Assembly (NCBI GenBank): GCA_021802555.1
Contig: JAJZRU010000005.1
Coordinates: forward strand, 60,059 to 124,058
Source of the DNA: Pseudomonadota bacterium
GTDB taxonomy: Bacteria > Pseudomonadota > Gammaproteobacteria > Burkholderiales > Thiobacillaceae
Direction: 5' to 3'
DNA: 64,000 nt
Below, in pieces: positions 39,131-46,207 of this stretch (positions are counted from its first letter, which is position 1; each line of letters starts with the position of its first letter). The position numbers and the translations under genes were made by a program. The notes beneath the pieces were generated by a model, which was given only the letters and a program-made list of their open reading frames with translations, was not told where the DNA came from and searched no databases.

Positions 39131-40183
39131 CTACAAGGCCAGGGCCACGGGGCTCCGGCGGATCTGCTCCAGGAGGCCGGCTTCCACGCGTTCGGGCGCC
39201 TCGCGGTGCTGGTCGAGCAATGCCTGGGTCAGGCGCGTCCAGTGTTCGCGGCCTGCACCTACGGCTTCTTCGAGCACCGCGGTGTCGCCCCCGCCGCTCC
39301 AGGTGAGATAGGCGGCGTAGAGACTGGGGAACAGGCTCTTGCGCATGCCCTCGAATTCGGCGAAATAGAAATGCAGCGAGCCCCAGGCCTGGCGCTCCAG
39401 CAGGCGCGGCAGGGTGGACAGGCAGTCGGCTAGATGGTCGCGCATGGCGCGCGCGGCCACTTCGCTGTGGCGGTGGCCGAAGCCGCTCAGCATGGCATGC
39501 CAATCCGGGCCGAGCTCGCGCTGTGCGAGGGCTTCGCCCAGCTCGTGCAGGATCACGGCCTCGCCTTCCTGTTCGGCCATGCGCTGCAAGGCCGCCTCAG
39601 GGTCGCGCTCGTAGGCATAGCAGCGCAGCGCCGATTTGAGCGGCCCGTCAATGTTGCGGTTGCGCCATAATTCGATTTTTTCCCACAAGGCGCGCTTCAG
39701 GGCATCCTGGCGCAGATAGATGGTGCCGTTCTGGAAGGAGGCGGGCAGGGTGGTGAGGTCGCGGGCGTATTCGCAGCCTGACACCAGGATGGTGACGCCT
39801 TCGCGTTCTTCCCGGCGCACCAGTTCGCCCAGGAAGAAATGGGGCTTGTGGAAGCGGCCGATGCCGGCGCCATATACGACGCCCTGCGGCAAGAGGCTGC
39901 GGTTGATGAGTTCGCTTTCGAAGGGAGGAATTTCCTTGCCTTCCACGGGCAGCGGCGCGAAGGCATCCACGTCCAGGGTCTCCCACAGGCGCTCGCGCTC
40001 CAGCAGCCAACGTCCGATTTCGTCCTTGGGCGGATGCTGGGTGAGCGGAAGCTCGTGCTCCCAGCGGAAATATTCGCGCATTTCCAGCAGGTAGGTGCAC
40101 ATCGTCATCTCGCGCGCATAGGTCGCGTCGGCGACGTGGCAATTGGTCTGCACCGCTTCGACGAGTTCCGGAAAATTGCGCAT
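39131..40183 (-). CDS. Conserved protein, last gene of dsrS operon
   Basis: A 350-residue soluble protein without a motif I can assign. It starts MRNFPELVEAVQTNCHVADA and continues with an aromatic-rich stretch EMREYFRWEHELPL; EGEAVILHELGEALAQREL near residue 220 is helical. It resembles a family I remember from sulfate reducers and sulfur oxidisers (named after a Syntrophobacter gene), but I cannot confirm this. The start is set by GGAGG just upstream on the minus strand; a longer frame to 40318 overlaps the next gene in non-conserved sequence. It is 28 bases downstream of the 74-residue gene. Confidence 0.75.
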   Translation of the reverse strand: MRNFPELVEAVQTNCHVADATYAREMTMCTYLLEMREYFRWEHELPLTQHPPKDEIGRWLLERERLWETLDVDAFAPLPVEGKEIPPFESELINRSLLPQGVVYGAGIGRFHKPHFFLGELVRREEREGVTILVSGCEYARDLTTLPASFQNGTIYLRQDALKRALWEKIELWRNRNIDGPLKSALRCYAYERDPEAALQRMAEQEGEAVILHELGEALAQRELGPDWHAMLSGFGHRHSEVAARAMRDHLADCLSTLPRLLERQAWGSLHFYFAEFEGMRKSLFPSLYAAYLTWSGGGDTAVLEEAVGAGREHWTRLTQALLDQHREAPERVEAGLLEQIRRSPVALAL

Positions 40184-40211
40184 GGAGCCTCCGGGCAAAC
40201 GACTTTCCCGC

Positions 40212-40436
40212 TCAATAATCCTCGCCGGTGGTGGGCTGGGGCTCGCGCACCTGGGAGAGCGTGTCCTCGGCGTGCAGCTCATTCTCGCCGTAGACGACCT
40301 TGATGCGGTAGCCGGCATCGGCAGGAAGGCCGCGGCGCAGCGTCTTGGCCTGCGAGGATGCTTCCTGAAATTTGGCGAACTCGCCGACCTTTTCCAGGAT
40401 GTTCATGGGATGGATTTTATAAATGTAGTACGGCAT
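40212..40436 (-). CDS. Small conserved protein, dsrS operon
   Basis: A 74-residue protein, function unknown. It starts MPYYIYKIHPMNILEKVGEF and ends in an acidic tail. The sequence FQEASSQAKTLRRGLPADAG is likely a helix; the compact beta-alpha-beta look is like small cytosolic accessory proteins. GTGAGG overlaps the stop of the S24-fold gene and is well placed for the ATG at 40436. Another ATG at 40451 would overlap that gene. Confidence 0.7.
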   Translation of the reverse strand: MPYYIYKIHPMNILEKVGEFAKFQEASSQAKTLRRGLPADAGYRIKVVYGENELHAEDTLSQVREPQPTTGEDY

Positions 40437-40444
40437 GTCTGGCC

Positions 40445-40816
40445 TCACCATTTCACGTAGTGTTTGATCGATTTCCGCGAGCCGGGTTTTTTCTTCTGGA
40501 TGACGACCCCCTTCACGCTTTCCAGGCCGGGGATGGCGGTGTCCGCGTAGGCCGAGTTGAGCGCGTGCAAGGTCCAGCCCGAAGGCATCTTCACCAGCTG
40601 ACGGAAGATATATTCGTCGTTGTGCCAGGCCAGCACGAACGAGCCGTCCGTGGCCAGCCCCTCGGGTTCGACGACGATGATGTCGCCGTCGGCGAACTCC
40701 GGCTCCATGCTGTCGCCCAGTACCATGAGAGCATAGGGTTCGGCATTGGTGCAGGCCGACAGCGCCGCGTCCTGCCCTGCCGGGGCGATGGGGATGATTT
40801 TTCGCTCGAATTTCAT
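40445..40816 (-). CDS. S24/LexA-fold protein lacking catalytic lysine
   Basis: A 123-residue protein with the LexA/UmuD/signal peptidase I-like core: LGDSMEPEFADGDIIVVEP places the nucleophile-like Ser at residue 36. In LexA the catalytic Lys lies in DEVTVKRL; the matching segment here is DEYIFRQL, with Arg72 in place of Lys. No N-terminal DNA-binding domain precedes the fold. It is therefore probably not an active self-cleaving repressor and may be a binding module. It overlaps the 81-residue gene upstream by 4 bases (ATGA). Confidence 0.8.
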   Translation of the reverse strand: MKFERKIIPIAPAGQDAALSACTNAEPYALMVLGDSMEPEFADGDIIVVEPEGLATDGSFVLAWHNDEYIFRQLVKMPSGWTLHALNSAYADTAIPGLESVKGVVIQKKKPGSRKSIKHYVKW

Positions 40817-41058
40817 GGCGTCGCCTCTTCGTCCAGCCAGCGCACCAGATAATATACCCGGAAGCCCTCGGAGGAGCGCGAAGGCCCGATGGCCAGAGCG
40901 GCGTGGCGGTTCTGCGCGGGATCGGCGCTGGCCAGCGCGCTGGCCACGCTGTCCTGCGGGGTCACTACGCCTTCCGCGTAGCGCTTGCGTTTGCGGTTGG
41001 GCGTCTGGATGAGCACCGCGGTCTCCTTGACCAGACGCGGATCGATGTAGACCTTCAT
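40813..41058 (-). CDS. Small conserved protein, dsrS operon
   Basis: An 81-residue protein I do not recognise. It begins MKVYIDPRLVKETAVLIQTP, has a basic cluster NRKRKRYAEGVV, and ends YYLVRWLDEEATP. Predicted beta-rich and soluble. It overlaps dsrS at one end (41055-41058) and the S24-fold gene at the other (40813-40816), both as ATGA, so its translation is locked to both. Confidence 0.7.
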   Translation of the reverse strand: MKVYIDPRLVKETAVLIQTPNRKRKRYAEGVVTPQDSVASALASADPAQNRHAALAIGPSRSSEGFRVYYLVRWLDEEATP

Positions 41059-42179
41059 GTTGCGGCTCCCTGAAGGACGCGGATTTCGCCCTGGAGGGGC
41101 TTTACCAGCGGTTCGAGTTTGCGGCGCATGAGGGCGCCCACCGCCGTGGTGCGCAGGAGGTAGGGGTCGGCTACTTTGCCGGACAAGGCGGCGAGCGTGA
41201 GCATGGCCTGGATGCCGCGCCGTTCTGCTGGCAGGCTCTCGATGAGCTCGTCCAGCGCCGCAGGGCGCGCGGCCCCACCGGCGCAGAGCGCCTGAGCCTG
41301 GGCCTGCAGTTCTTCAATGGTTTCGCCGGGCAGTCGCAGTTCCAGGCCTTGATAGCGCCGGCCGAAGGCGTCGAGCAGGGCGTAGACCACCAGATGGGTG
41401 GAAGGCTTCTGCAGGACTTCACTGGCCGCCATAAGATAGGTCTGGCCGTTGGCCGAGAGCGTTGCGGCATAGAGCTGCGCGTAGCGATTGCCTGCGGCGG
41501 CCAGGCTGGCGAGCGCCTCCGGCCGCGCGCGCGCGGGCATGTCCGCAGGCAGCTCGTCGCCCATGAATTCAAGAAAGCCAATATAGTAGTAGGGTACCTG
41601 CCTGGCCATGCGCCAGAGCTTCTGCAGCAGCGCGGCGTCGGCCAGCCGGCCATAGAGCACCAGGCGGATGGCGTGCATGCGGTTGTCGGGGTTTTCCTCG
41701 AAGGCCAGGTGCTCGATGAGGAAATCTGCCAGCACCTGCCCCATGCCGCCCTGGATGACCGCTTCCTTTTCCAGCATCCAGCGCGCCATTTCCATGGTGG
41801 GCTGGCACCACCAGGCGCGCCGTGCCAGCTCGTCGGTGAGGCCGGGTGCGTGGGCTACGGCGACCACGGCTTCCGGCTCGCCCAGCAGCAGCAGGGCGGC
41901 GAGATTCTTGTCGCTGGTCTGCCCCATGCGCGTCCAGCGCTGCAGATAGACCGGATAGCCGCCCGGAGAGCCCAGCGCATGACCGCCGAGAAATTCCTTC
42001 ACGTGCTGCACGTACTGCTCGGCGCGGCAGTTGGGGTGCAGCGGCACGCGCGCCTCGCCCGATTCGGTGAGGGCGCACAGGGTCATGCTGCTGGTGTCGA
42101 TGCGCACCGCCTGCACCGGATTCGCGGTCATCAGGACGTTCAGGCGCAGGGCGTCTTCCGGAGATAGCTCGTGTTCCAA
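41055..42179 (-). CDS. dsrS: DsrS, sulfur-oxidation accessory protein
   Basis: DsrS is a cytosolic protein encoded at the end of dsr clusters of sulfur-oxidising bacteria; its exact role is unsettled, with effects on dsr expression reported in Allochromatium. The 374-residue product has what I recall as family hallmarks: EDALRLNVLM at the start, GSPGGYPVYLQRWTRMGQ near residue 90, LLLLGEPEAVVAVAHAPGL, and DELARRAWWCQPTMEMARWM. The remainder is helical and HEAT-like. No dsrAB, dsrEFH or dsrC is in the window, so the gene is away from the core cluster or the cluster lies elsewhere. 58 bases separate it from the VWA gene upstream. Confidence 0.75.
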   Translation of the reverse strand: MEHELSPEDALRLNVLMTANPVQAVRIDTSSMTLCALTESGEARVPLHPNCRAEQYVQHVKEFLGGHALGSPGGYPVYLQRWTRMGQTSDKNLAALLLLGEPEAVVAVAHAPGLTDELARRAWWCQPTMEMARWMLEKEAVIQGGMGQVLADFLIEHLAFEENPDNRMHAIRLVLYGRLADAALLQKLWRMARQVPYYYIGFLEFMGDELPADMPARARPEALASLAAAGNRYAQLYAATLSANGQTYLMAASEVLQKPSTHLVVYALLDAFGRRYQGLELRLPGETIEELQAQAQALCAGGAARPAALDELIESLPAERRGIQAMLTLAALSGKVADPYLLRTTAVGALMRRKLEPLVKPLQGEIRVLQGAAT

Positions 42180-42237
42180 TTCGTTTGCCTGGTAGGCCCG
42201 TTGCGGGCGCTGCTTGCGCCCCGCGCGGTCGGGGCGT

Positions 42238-43512
42238 TCAATTCAATTGTATTCTCCGCCCCCAGGGCGTGGCGCGTTTGCCCTTGATCAGCCACAGCAC
42301 GGGATAGGCCGGCGGCATTTTTGGGAAGGGGGCGTCGCCATCCGTGAAGTAGAGCAGCACGTCCGGGCGGATGTCCTGGCTTTCCAGCCAATCGAACACC
42401 GGCTCGAAGCGCGTGCCGCCGCCGCCGGTAAAGGTTCTGGGAAGACGAAATTCTTCCCAAGGTTCATAAATCCAAGGACCATCTTCCGCCAGCCGGGCGT
42501 CGCAGGCCAGCAGAGTGATGCGCACCGGCAGGGCGCCCTTGATGGCGTTGATTTCTCCGGCGAACTCCGCCAGTTCCCGGTCGCCGACCGAACCGGACAC
42601 ATCTACCGCCACCACCACGTTGCTTTGGCTGCTGCGCAGACTGGGCAGGATCATGTCGCCTTCGCGGCGCGAGGGGCGCATGTAGTTGTAGTCGTTGCGC
42701 GCGGTGTCGAAGAGATAATGCGCCAGCAGGCTGCGCCAGGGCAGCTTGGGCTGCAGCCACTGCTCGATCAAGCGGGCCAGACTGCCACCCAGTTTGCCGG
42801 CGGCCTGGGCCTGCTGTGCGGCCGAGGCCACGTACTGCTGCCAGCGCTGCGAGAGCTGCTCGCGCTCGTGGGCGTCGAGCGGGGCGGGAAGGCCGTCGTC
42901 GGGCACCCCGGACGGATTGGTTCCGCTGCTGTTTTGCTGCTGTTCCCCGGCGCCGCCACCGCCGGCGGATTGCGGCTTGCCGCTGCGTTCGCCTTGGTGC
43001 GGGTCGCTGGACTGCTCGCTGGGGGGCTGCTGATCGGCATCGCCGCCCTGGCCGCCTTCGTCGCCGTCGTAGAGGTGCTGATCGAGCGTTTCGTTGTCCA
43101 GACTGTCGTCCAGGCAGGGGTAGATTTCTTCCGCCGTCATGCCGTCGAACTGGTTCAGCACCACCGCCTCGGCCGGTGGCATCAGGCCATCGTTGACGAG
43201 CAGCGGATTCACCGCGAAGTCGCAGGCCAGATCCCACTTATGCTGCACGCGGTGGCCGCGCCGGGCAAAGTGCTGCAAGGCGCAATGCAGGGCCTCGTGG
43301 GCAAGAATGAACTCGGTTTGCGACAGCGACAGCCGATCGATATAGGCGCGGTTGAAGTAAAACGTCTTGGCATCGGTGGCGGTGGTGCGGCACCAGCCCG
43401 GGTTGCCCTCTTTCACCGGCAGGCGCAGCACCAGGGCGCCGAGGAAGGGCTTGTCCAGGATCAGCCGGGTGCGGGCCGCCGCCAGCTTGGTTTCGGCGTC
43501 CTTAGGCAGCAT
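42238..43512 (-). CDS. VWA-domain protein with HExxH motif (DUF2201-like)
   Basis: A 424-residue partner of the MoxR ATPase. The N-terminal region (1-140) carries HEALH at residues 72-76 followed by His81, a zinc-metallopeptidase-like motif. Residues about 150-215 are a Gln/Gly/Ser/Asp-rich linker. The C-terminal VWA domain has the metal-ion site Asp304-x-Ser306-x-Ser308 in VAVDVSGSVGD and the later TGGGGT and YFTDGDAP. MoxR/VWA pairs such as NorQ/NorD and CbbQ/CbbO remodel or metallate partner enzymes; the adjacent dsrS suggests a sulfur-pathway client. 6 bases from the ATPase gene. Confidence 0.88.
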   Translation of the reverse strand: MLPKDAETKLAAARTRLILDKPFLGALVLRLPVKEGNPGWCRTTATDAKTFYFNRAYIDRLSLSQTEFILAHEALHCALQHFARRGHRVQHKWDLACDFAVNPLLVNDGLMPPAEAVVLNQFDGMTAEEIYPCLDDSLDNETLDQHLYDGDEGGQGGDADQQPPSEQSSDPHQGERSGKPQSAGGGGAGEQQQNSSGTNPSGVPDDGLPAPLDAHEREQLSQRWQQYVASAAQQAQAAGKLGGSLARLIEQWLQPKLPWRSLLAHYLFDTARNDYNYMRPSRREGDMILPSLRSSQSNVVVAVDVSGSVGDRELAEFAGEINAIKGALPVRITLLACDARLAEDGPWIYEPWEEFRLPRTFTGGGGTRFEPVFDWLESQDIRPDVLLYFTDGDAPFPKMPPAYPVLWLIKGKRATPWGRRIQLN

Positions 43513-43518
43513 GACGGC

Positions 43519-44562
43519 TTACTCGTACAGCACGATGTCCGCCACCTGATTAGCCCATTGCGCAAACTGGGGCGTGGCGAACAGGGCCTGGCCGATATTG
43601 CGGTGCATGTCCGAGACCAGCATGACGCCCATCTCGCGCAGCGGCAGGCGGCCGGCGTAATTGAGAATGTTGCCGTAGATTTCCTTGGCGCCGGTCTGAC
43701 CCTTGACGCGCAGGGCACGGCTCACCAGTGCCGAGGCGACGGCGTACTGCAGGTCCACCTCCGTGGGCACCTCGGCCTCGCGCCCTTCGATGATGGCGTC
43801 GATGTCCGGCATGCGTTCCAGGTTTTTGAGGTAGGCCATCAGTTCGATACCGGCAGCCTGGCCCACGCAGGCGGCGAGGGCACCGGAGAGGAGATCCGGC
43901 AGGTCGGCGAATTTCCGCAGCGCGCGGTGGGCGAATTCCCAGGAGCGGGGCGTGGGGAAAGCCGTGGGGTTGCGCGCCGCGTCGAAGTCGAACAGCAGTT
44001 CGGGACGAAAGCGCAGAAAGCCGATGAGGCGGGGGTCGATGCCTTGCCCGTAGGCCCACTGCACCCAGTCTTCCAGATTGGCCTCCACTTCGAAATGGGA
44101 GAAGCGGTTGGCCAAGGGCGCCGGCATGGCGTAGGTCACGCCGCGGTCACCCTGGCGGTTGCCGGCTGCGAAAATGGCCCAGCCGGCCGGCACCTGGTAG
44201 GCGCCCAGGCGGCGATCGAGTATCAATTGGTAGGCCGCCGCCGACACGGAGGGCGGCGCGGCATTGATCTCGTCCAGGAAGAGTATGCCCCGCGGCCCAT
44301 GGCGATTGGCGTCGGGCAGCATGGCGGGCACTGCCCATTCCACCGCTTCGCCCACGCGAAACGGGATGCCGCGCAGGTCGGAGGGTTCCATCTGCGACAG
44401 GCGAATGTCGATCATGGGCGCGCCATGGCGTGCGGCGGTTTCCATGACCATCTGCGACTTGCCCACCCCGGGGGGCCCCCACAGCATGACCGGAGTATGG
44501 CTGCCCTCTGCGGCACTAAGAAATTCCCGTTCCAAAACGGCGATCAATTGGCTGGGGCGCAT
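43519..44562 (-). CDS. MoxR-family AAA+ ATPase
   Basis: A 347-residue AAA+ ATPase, first gene of the seven-gene dsrS operon. Walker A is GPPGVGKS (about residues 29-36), Walker B ILFLDEIN, sensor I AAGNR, and PLANRFSHFEVEA the arginine-finger region. The C-terminal half is helical. Related ATPases form rings that use VWA proteins as adaptors. A TAAAAT -10-like box lies 39-44 bases upstream at 44601-44606 (minus strand), without a good -35. Confidence 0.92.
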   Translation of the reverse strand: MRPSQLIAVLEREFLSAAEGSHTPVMLWGPPGVGKSQMVMETAARHGAPMIDIRLSQMEPSDLRGIPFRVGEAVEWAVPAMLPDANRHGPRGILFLDEINAAPPSVSAAAYQLILDRRLGAYQVPAGWAIFAAGNRQGDRGVTYAMPAPLANRFSHFEVEANLEDWVQWAYGQGIDPRLIGFLRFRPELLFDFDAARNPTAFPTPRSWEFAHRALRKFADLPDLLSGALAACVGQAAGIELMAYLKNLERMPDIDAIIEGREAEVPTEVDLQYAVASALVSRALRVKGQTGAKEIYGNILNYAGRLPLREMGVMLVSDMHRNIGQALFATPQFAQWANQVADIVLYE

Positions 44563-44662
44563 TGTTTTTGCAGGTCCTGGCAGTCATTTCCCAAAAAATA
44601 ATTTTACCGCCGAACAGGCTTCATAAATCCTTGATGGGATAAGGGGATTGGCTCGGTAGGGG

Positions 44663-44686
44663 GGCCGCGGCGGGTTTGCGGCGGCC
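44663..44686. other. GC-rich hairpin downstream of tRNA-Arg
   Basis: GGCCGC (44663-44668) pairs with GCGGCC (44681-44686). It lies between tRNA-Arg and the MoxR operon, both minus strand. Without a T tract it is only a possible terminator for the tRNA. Apart from this and the -10-like box I see nothing else in 44563-44702. Confidence 0.3.
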
Positions 44687-44702
44687 GGTGGCCGCAAGGG
44701 AT

Positions 44703-44778
44703 TGGCGCCCCGAACACGAATCGAACGTGTGACCTACCCCTTAGGAGGGGGTTGCTCTATCCACTGAGCTACCGGGGC
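44703..44778 (-). tRNA. tRNA-Arg (anticodon CCT)
   Basis: Read on the minus strand, 76 bases. The acceptor GCCCCGG pairs with TCGGGGC (one G-T pair), the discriminator is G and CCA is encoded (44705-44703). The anticodon CCT is the complement of 44743-44745. The T arm is ACACG-TTCGATT-CGTGT. It stands alone between the MoxR operon and the glycerate kinase gene; the 163-base gap 44779-44941 upstream of it shows no clear promoter. Confidence 0.95.
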
Positions 44779-44941
44779 CGGCTGCGGTGAGATCGGGAAT
44801 CCGCCGTTCGGCGGCCCCGGTAAGCGTCCCGGTTTGGGGCGCGAGCGGCCGGGGAAGCCTGCTATGCCGGGTGCATATCTTATCCGAAATCCCTCCGGTT
44901 GGCCGTCGTTGAGCCACCGCCTTCGGCTTGCTCGGCGGGAC

Positions 44942-46207
44942 TCAGGTCAGCAGCACGACGCGGAAATCATTGACGTTGGTGCGCGTGGGGCCGGTCATCA
45001 CCAGGCCATCACGCGTGCGGAAAAAATCGTAAACGGTGTTTTCGGCCAAAGCACGGGCCGCGGCGTCGATATCTGCGGGGAAGCGCAGCGTGTCCGGGTG
45101 CAGCAGGGCACCGGCATTGTCTTCGCTGCCGTCTATGCCGTCGCTGTCGCAGGCCAGCGCCCAGAGATCCGGCACGTCGGTCAGCTCCAGGCCGAGCGCC
45201 AAGAGATAAGTGCTGTTGCGACCGCCGCGGCCCTCAGGGTTGACGACACGCACCGTGCTTTCGCCTCCCGACAGCCAGGCATGGGGTCTGGAATTGCCTT
45301 TCGCCAAATGATCGCGCACCAATTGGGCATGCGCGTGGGCAAGGCGCACCGCGTCATCCTCGACTTCTCCGAGATTGCAGACCGGGATGCCCTTGGATGC
45401 CAGGAAATCGGCGGCAGCGGCGAGAAACTCGCGCGCACTGCCGATGATGCGGTTTTCCACCCGGCGGAAGAGGGCGTCTCCGGGCTTGGGGGTGTCCGGT
45501 AGCCGGTCGGCTGCGCCGCTTTCAAGATGGTGCTTGACCGCGGCGGGTGCCGCGACCTGCCAGCGCGCCAGCACCGCCAGGGCATCGCCGTAAGTTCCCC
45601 AGTCCGGGGCGCAGGGGCCGCTGGCGATGTCGGAGGGATCGTTCCCCACCACGTCGGAGAGGATGAGGGCGCAAACCCTTGCCTGGGTTGCGGTCGTTAC
45701 CTGACCGCCGGAAAAGCGCGTGAGATGCTTGCGCACGGTGTTGATGTCCCGGATAGGCGCGCCGCTGGCGAGCAGGGCCTTGGTGACCGCGCGCAGCTCT
45801 TTCAGCGATACGCCCGCCACGGGGGCCGCGAGCAGGCTGGAGCCACCGCCGGAAAGCAAACCTAACAGAAGATCGTCGGGCCCCAGGTCGCCGGCCAGTT
45901 CCAGCATGCGTCCCGCTGCCGCCTCGCCGCGGCCGTCGGGCAGCGGGTGGGAAGCCTCCACCACTTCAATCCGTCGCGTCGGCAGGCTGTGGCCGTAACG
46001 CGTAACGACCAAGCCCGAGAGCGGCGCGTCCGCGGGCCAGTGGTTTTCCACGGCGGCGGCCATCGCGGCGGCCGCTTTACCACCGCCGACGACCAGGGTG
46101 CGGCCGGGCGGTGGGGCGGGCAGATGGCGCGGCAGGATTTGCAGCGGATCGACTGCGGCAAGCGCGGCGCGGAAAGTGTCGAGCAGGAGGTCTTGCGGAT
46201 GCGTCAC
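44942..46207 (-). CDS. Glycerate 2-kinase (MOFRL family)
   Basis: Phosphorylates D-glycerate to 2-phosphoglycerate (GckA/TtuD type), used in glycolate and serine-cycle-like routes. The 421-residue product has [12 protein letters not shown] near residue 40, [14 protein letters not shown] near 115, and the MOFRL C-terminal part with [18 protein letters not shown]. The GTG start at 46207 overlaps the uvrA stop as GTGA (46204-46207); the frame is open much further upstream inside uvrA, but only as a shadow. Coupling with uvrA is unusual functionally. Confidence 0.9.
   Translation of the reverse strand: MTHPQDLLLDTFRAALAAVDPLQILPRHLPAPPPGRTLVVGGGKAAAAMAAAVENHWPADAPLSGLVVTRYGHSLPTRRIEVVEASHPLPDGRGEAAAGRMLELAGDLGPDDLLLGLLSGGGSSLLAAPVAGVSLKELRAVTKALLASGAPIRDINTVRKHLTRFSGGQVTTATQARVCALILSDVVGNDPSDIASGPCAPDWGTYGDALAVLARWQVAAPAAVKHHLESGAADRLPDTPKPGDALFRRVENRIIGSAREFLAAAADFLASKGIPVCNLGEVEDDAVRLAHAHAQLVRDHLAKGNSRPHAWLSGGESTVRVVNPEGRGGRNSTYLLALGLELTDVPDLWALACDSDGIDGSEDNAGALLHPDTLRFPADIDAAARALAENTVYDFFRTRDGLVMTGPTRTNVNDFRVVLLT

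Noticed and set aside
40445..40816. Phage-type or SOS repressor reading of the S24-fold gene
   Set aside because: No DNA-binding domain, no catalytic lysine and a metabolic operon context.
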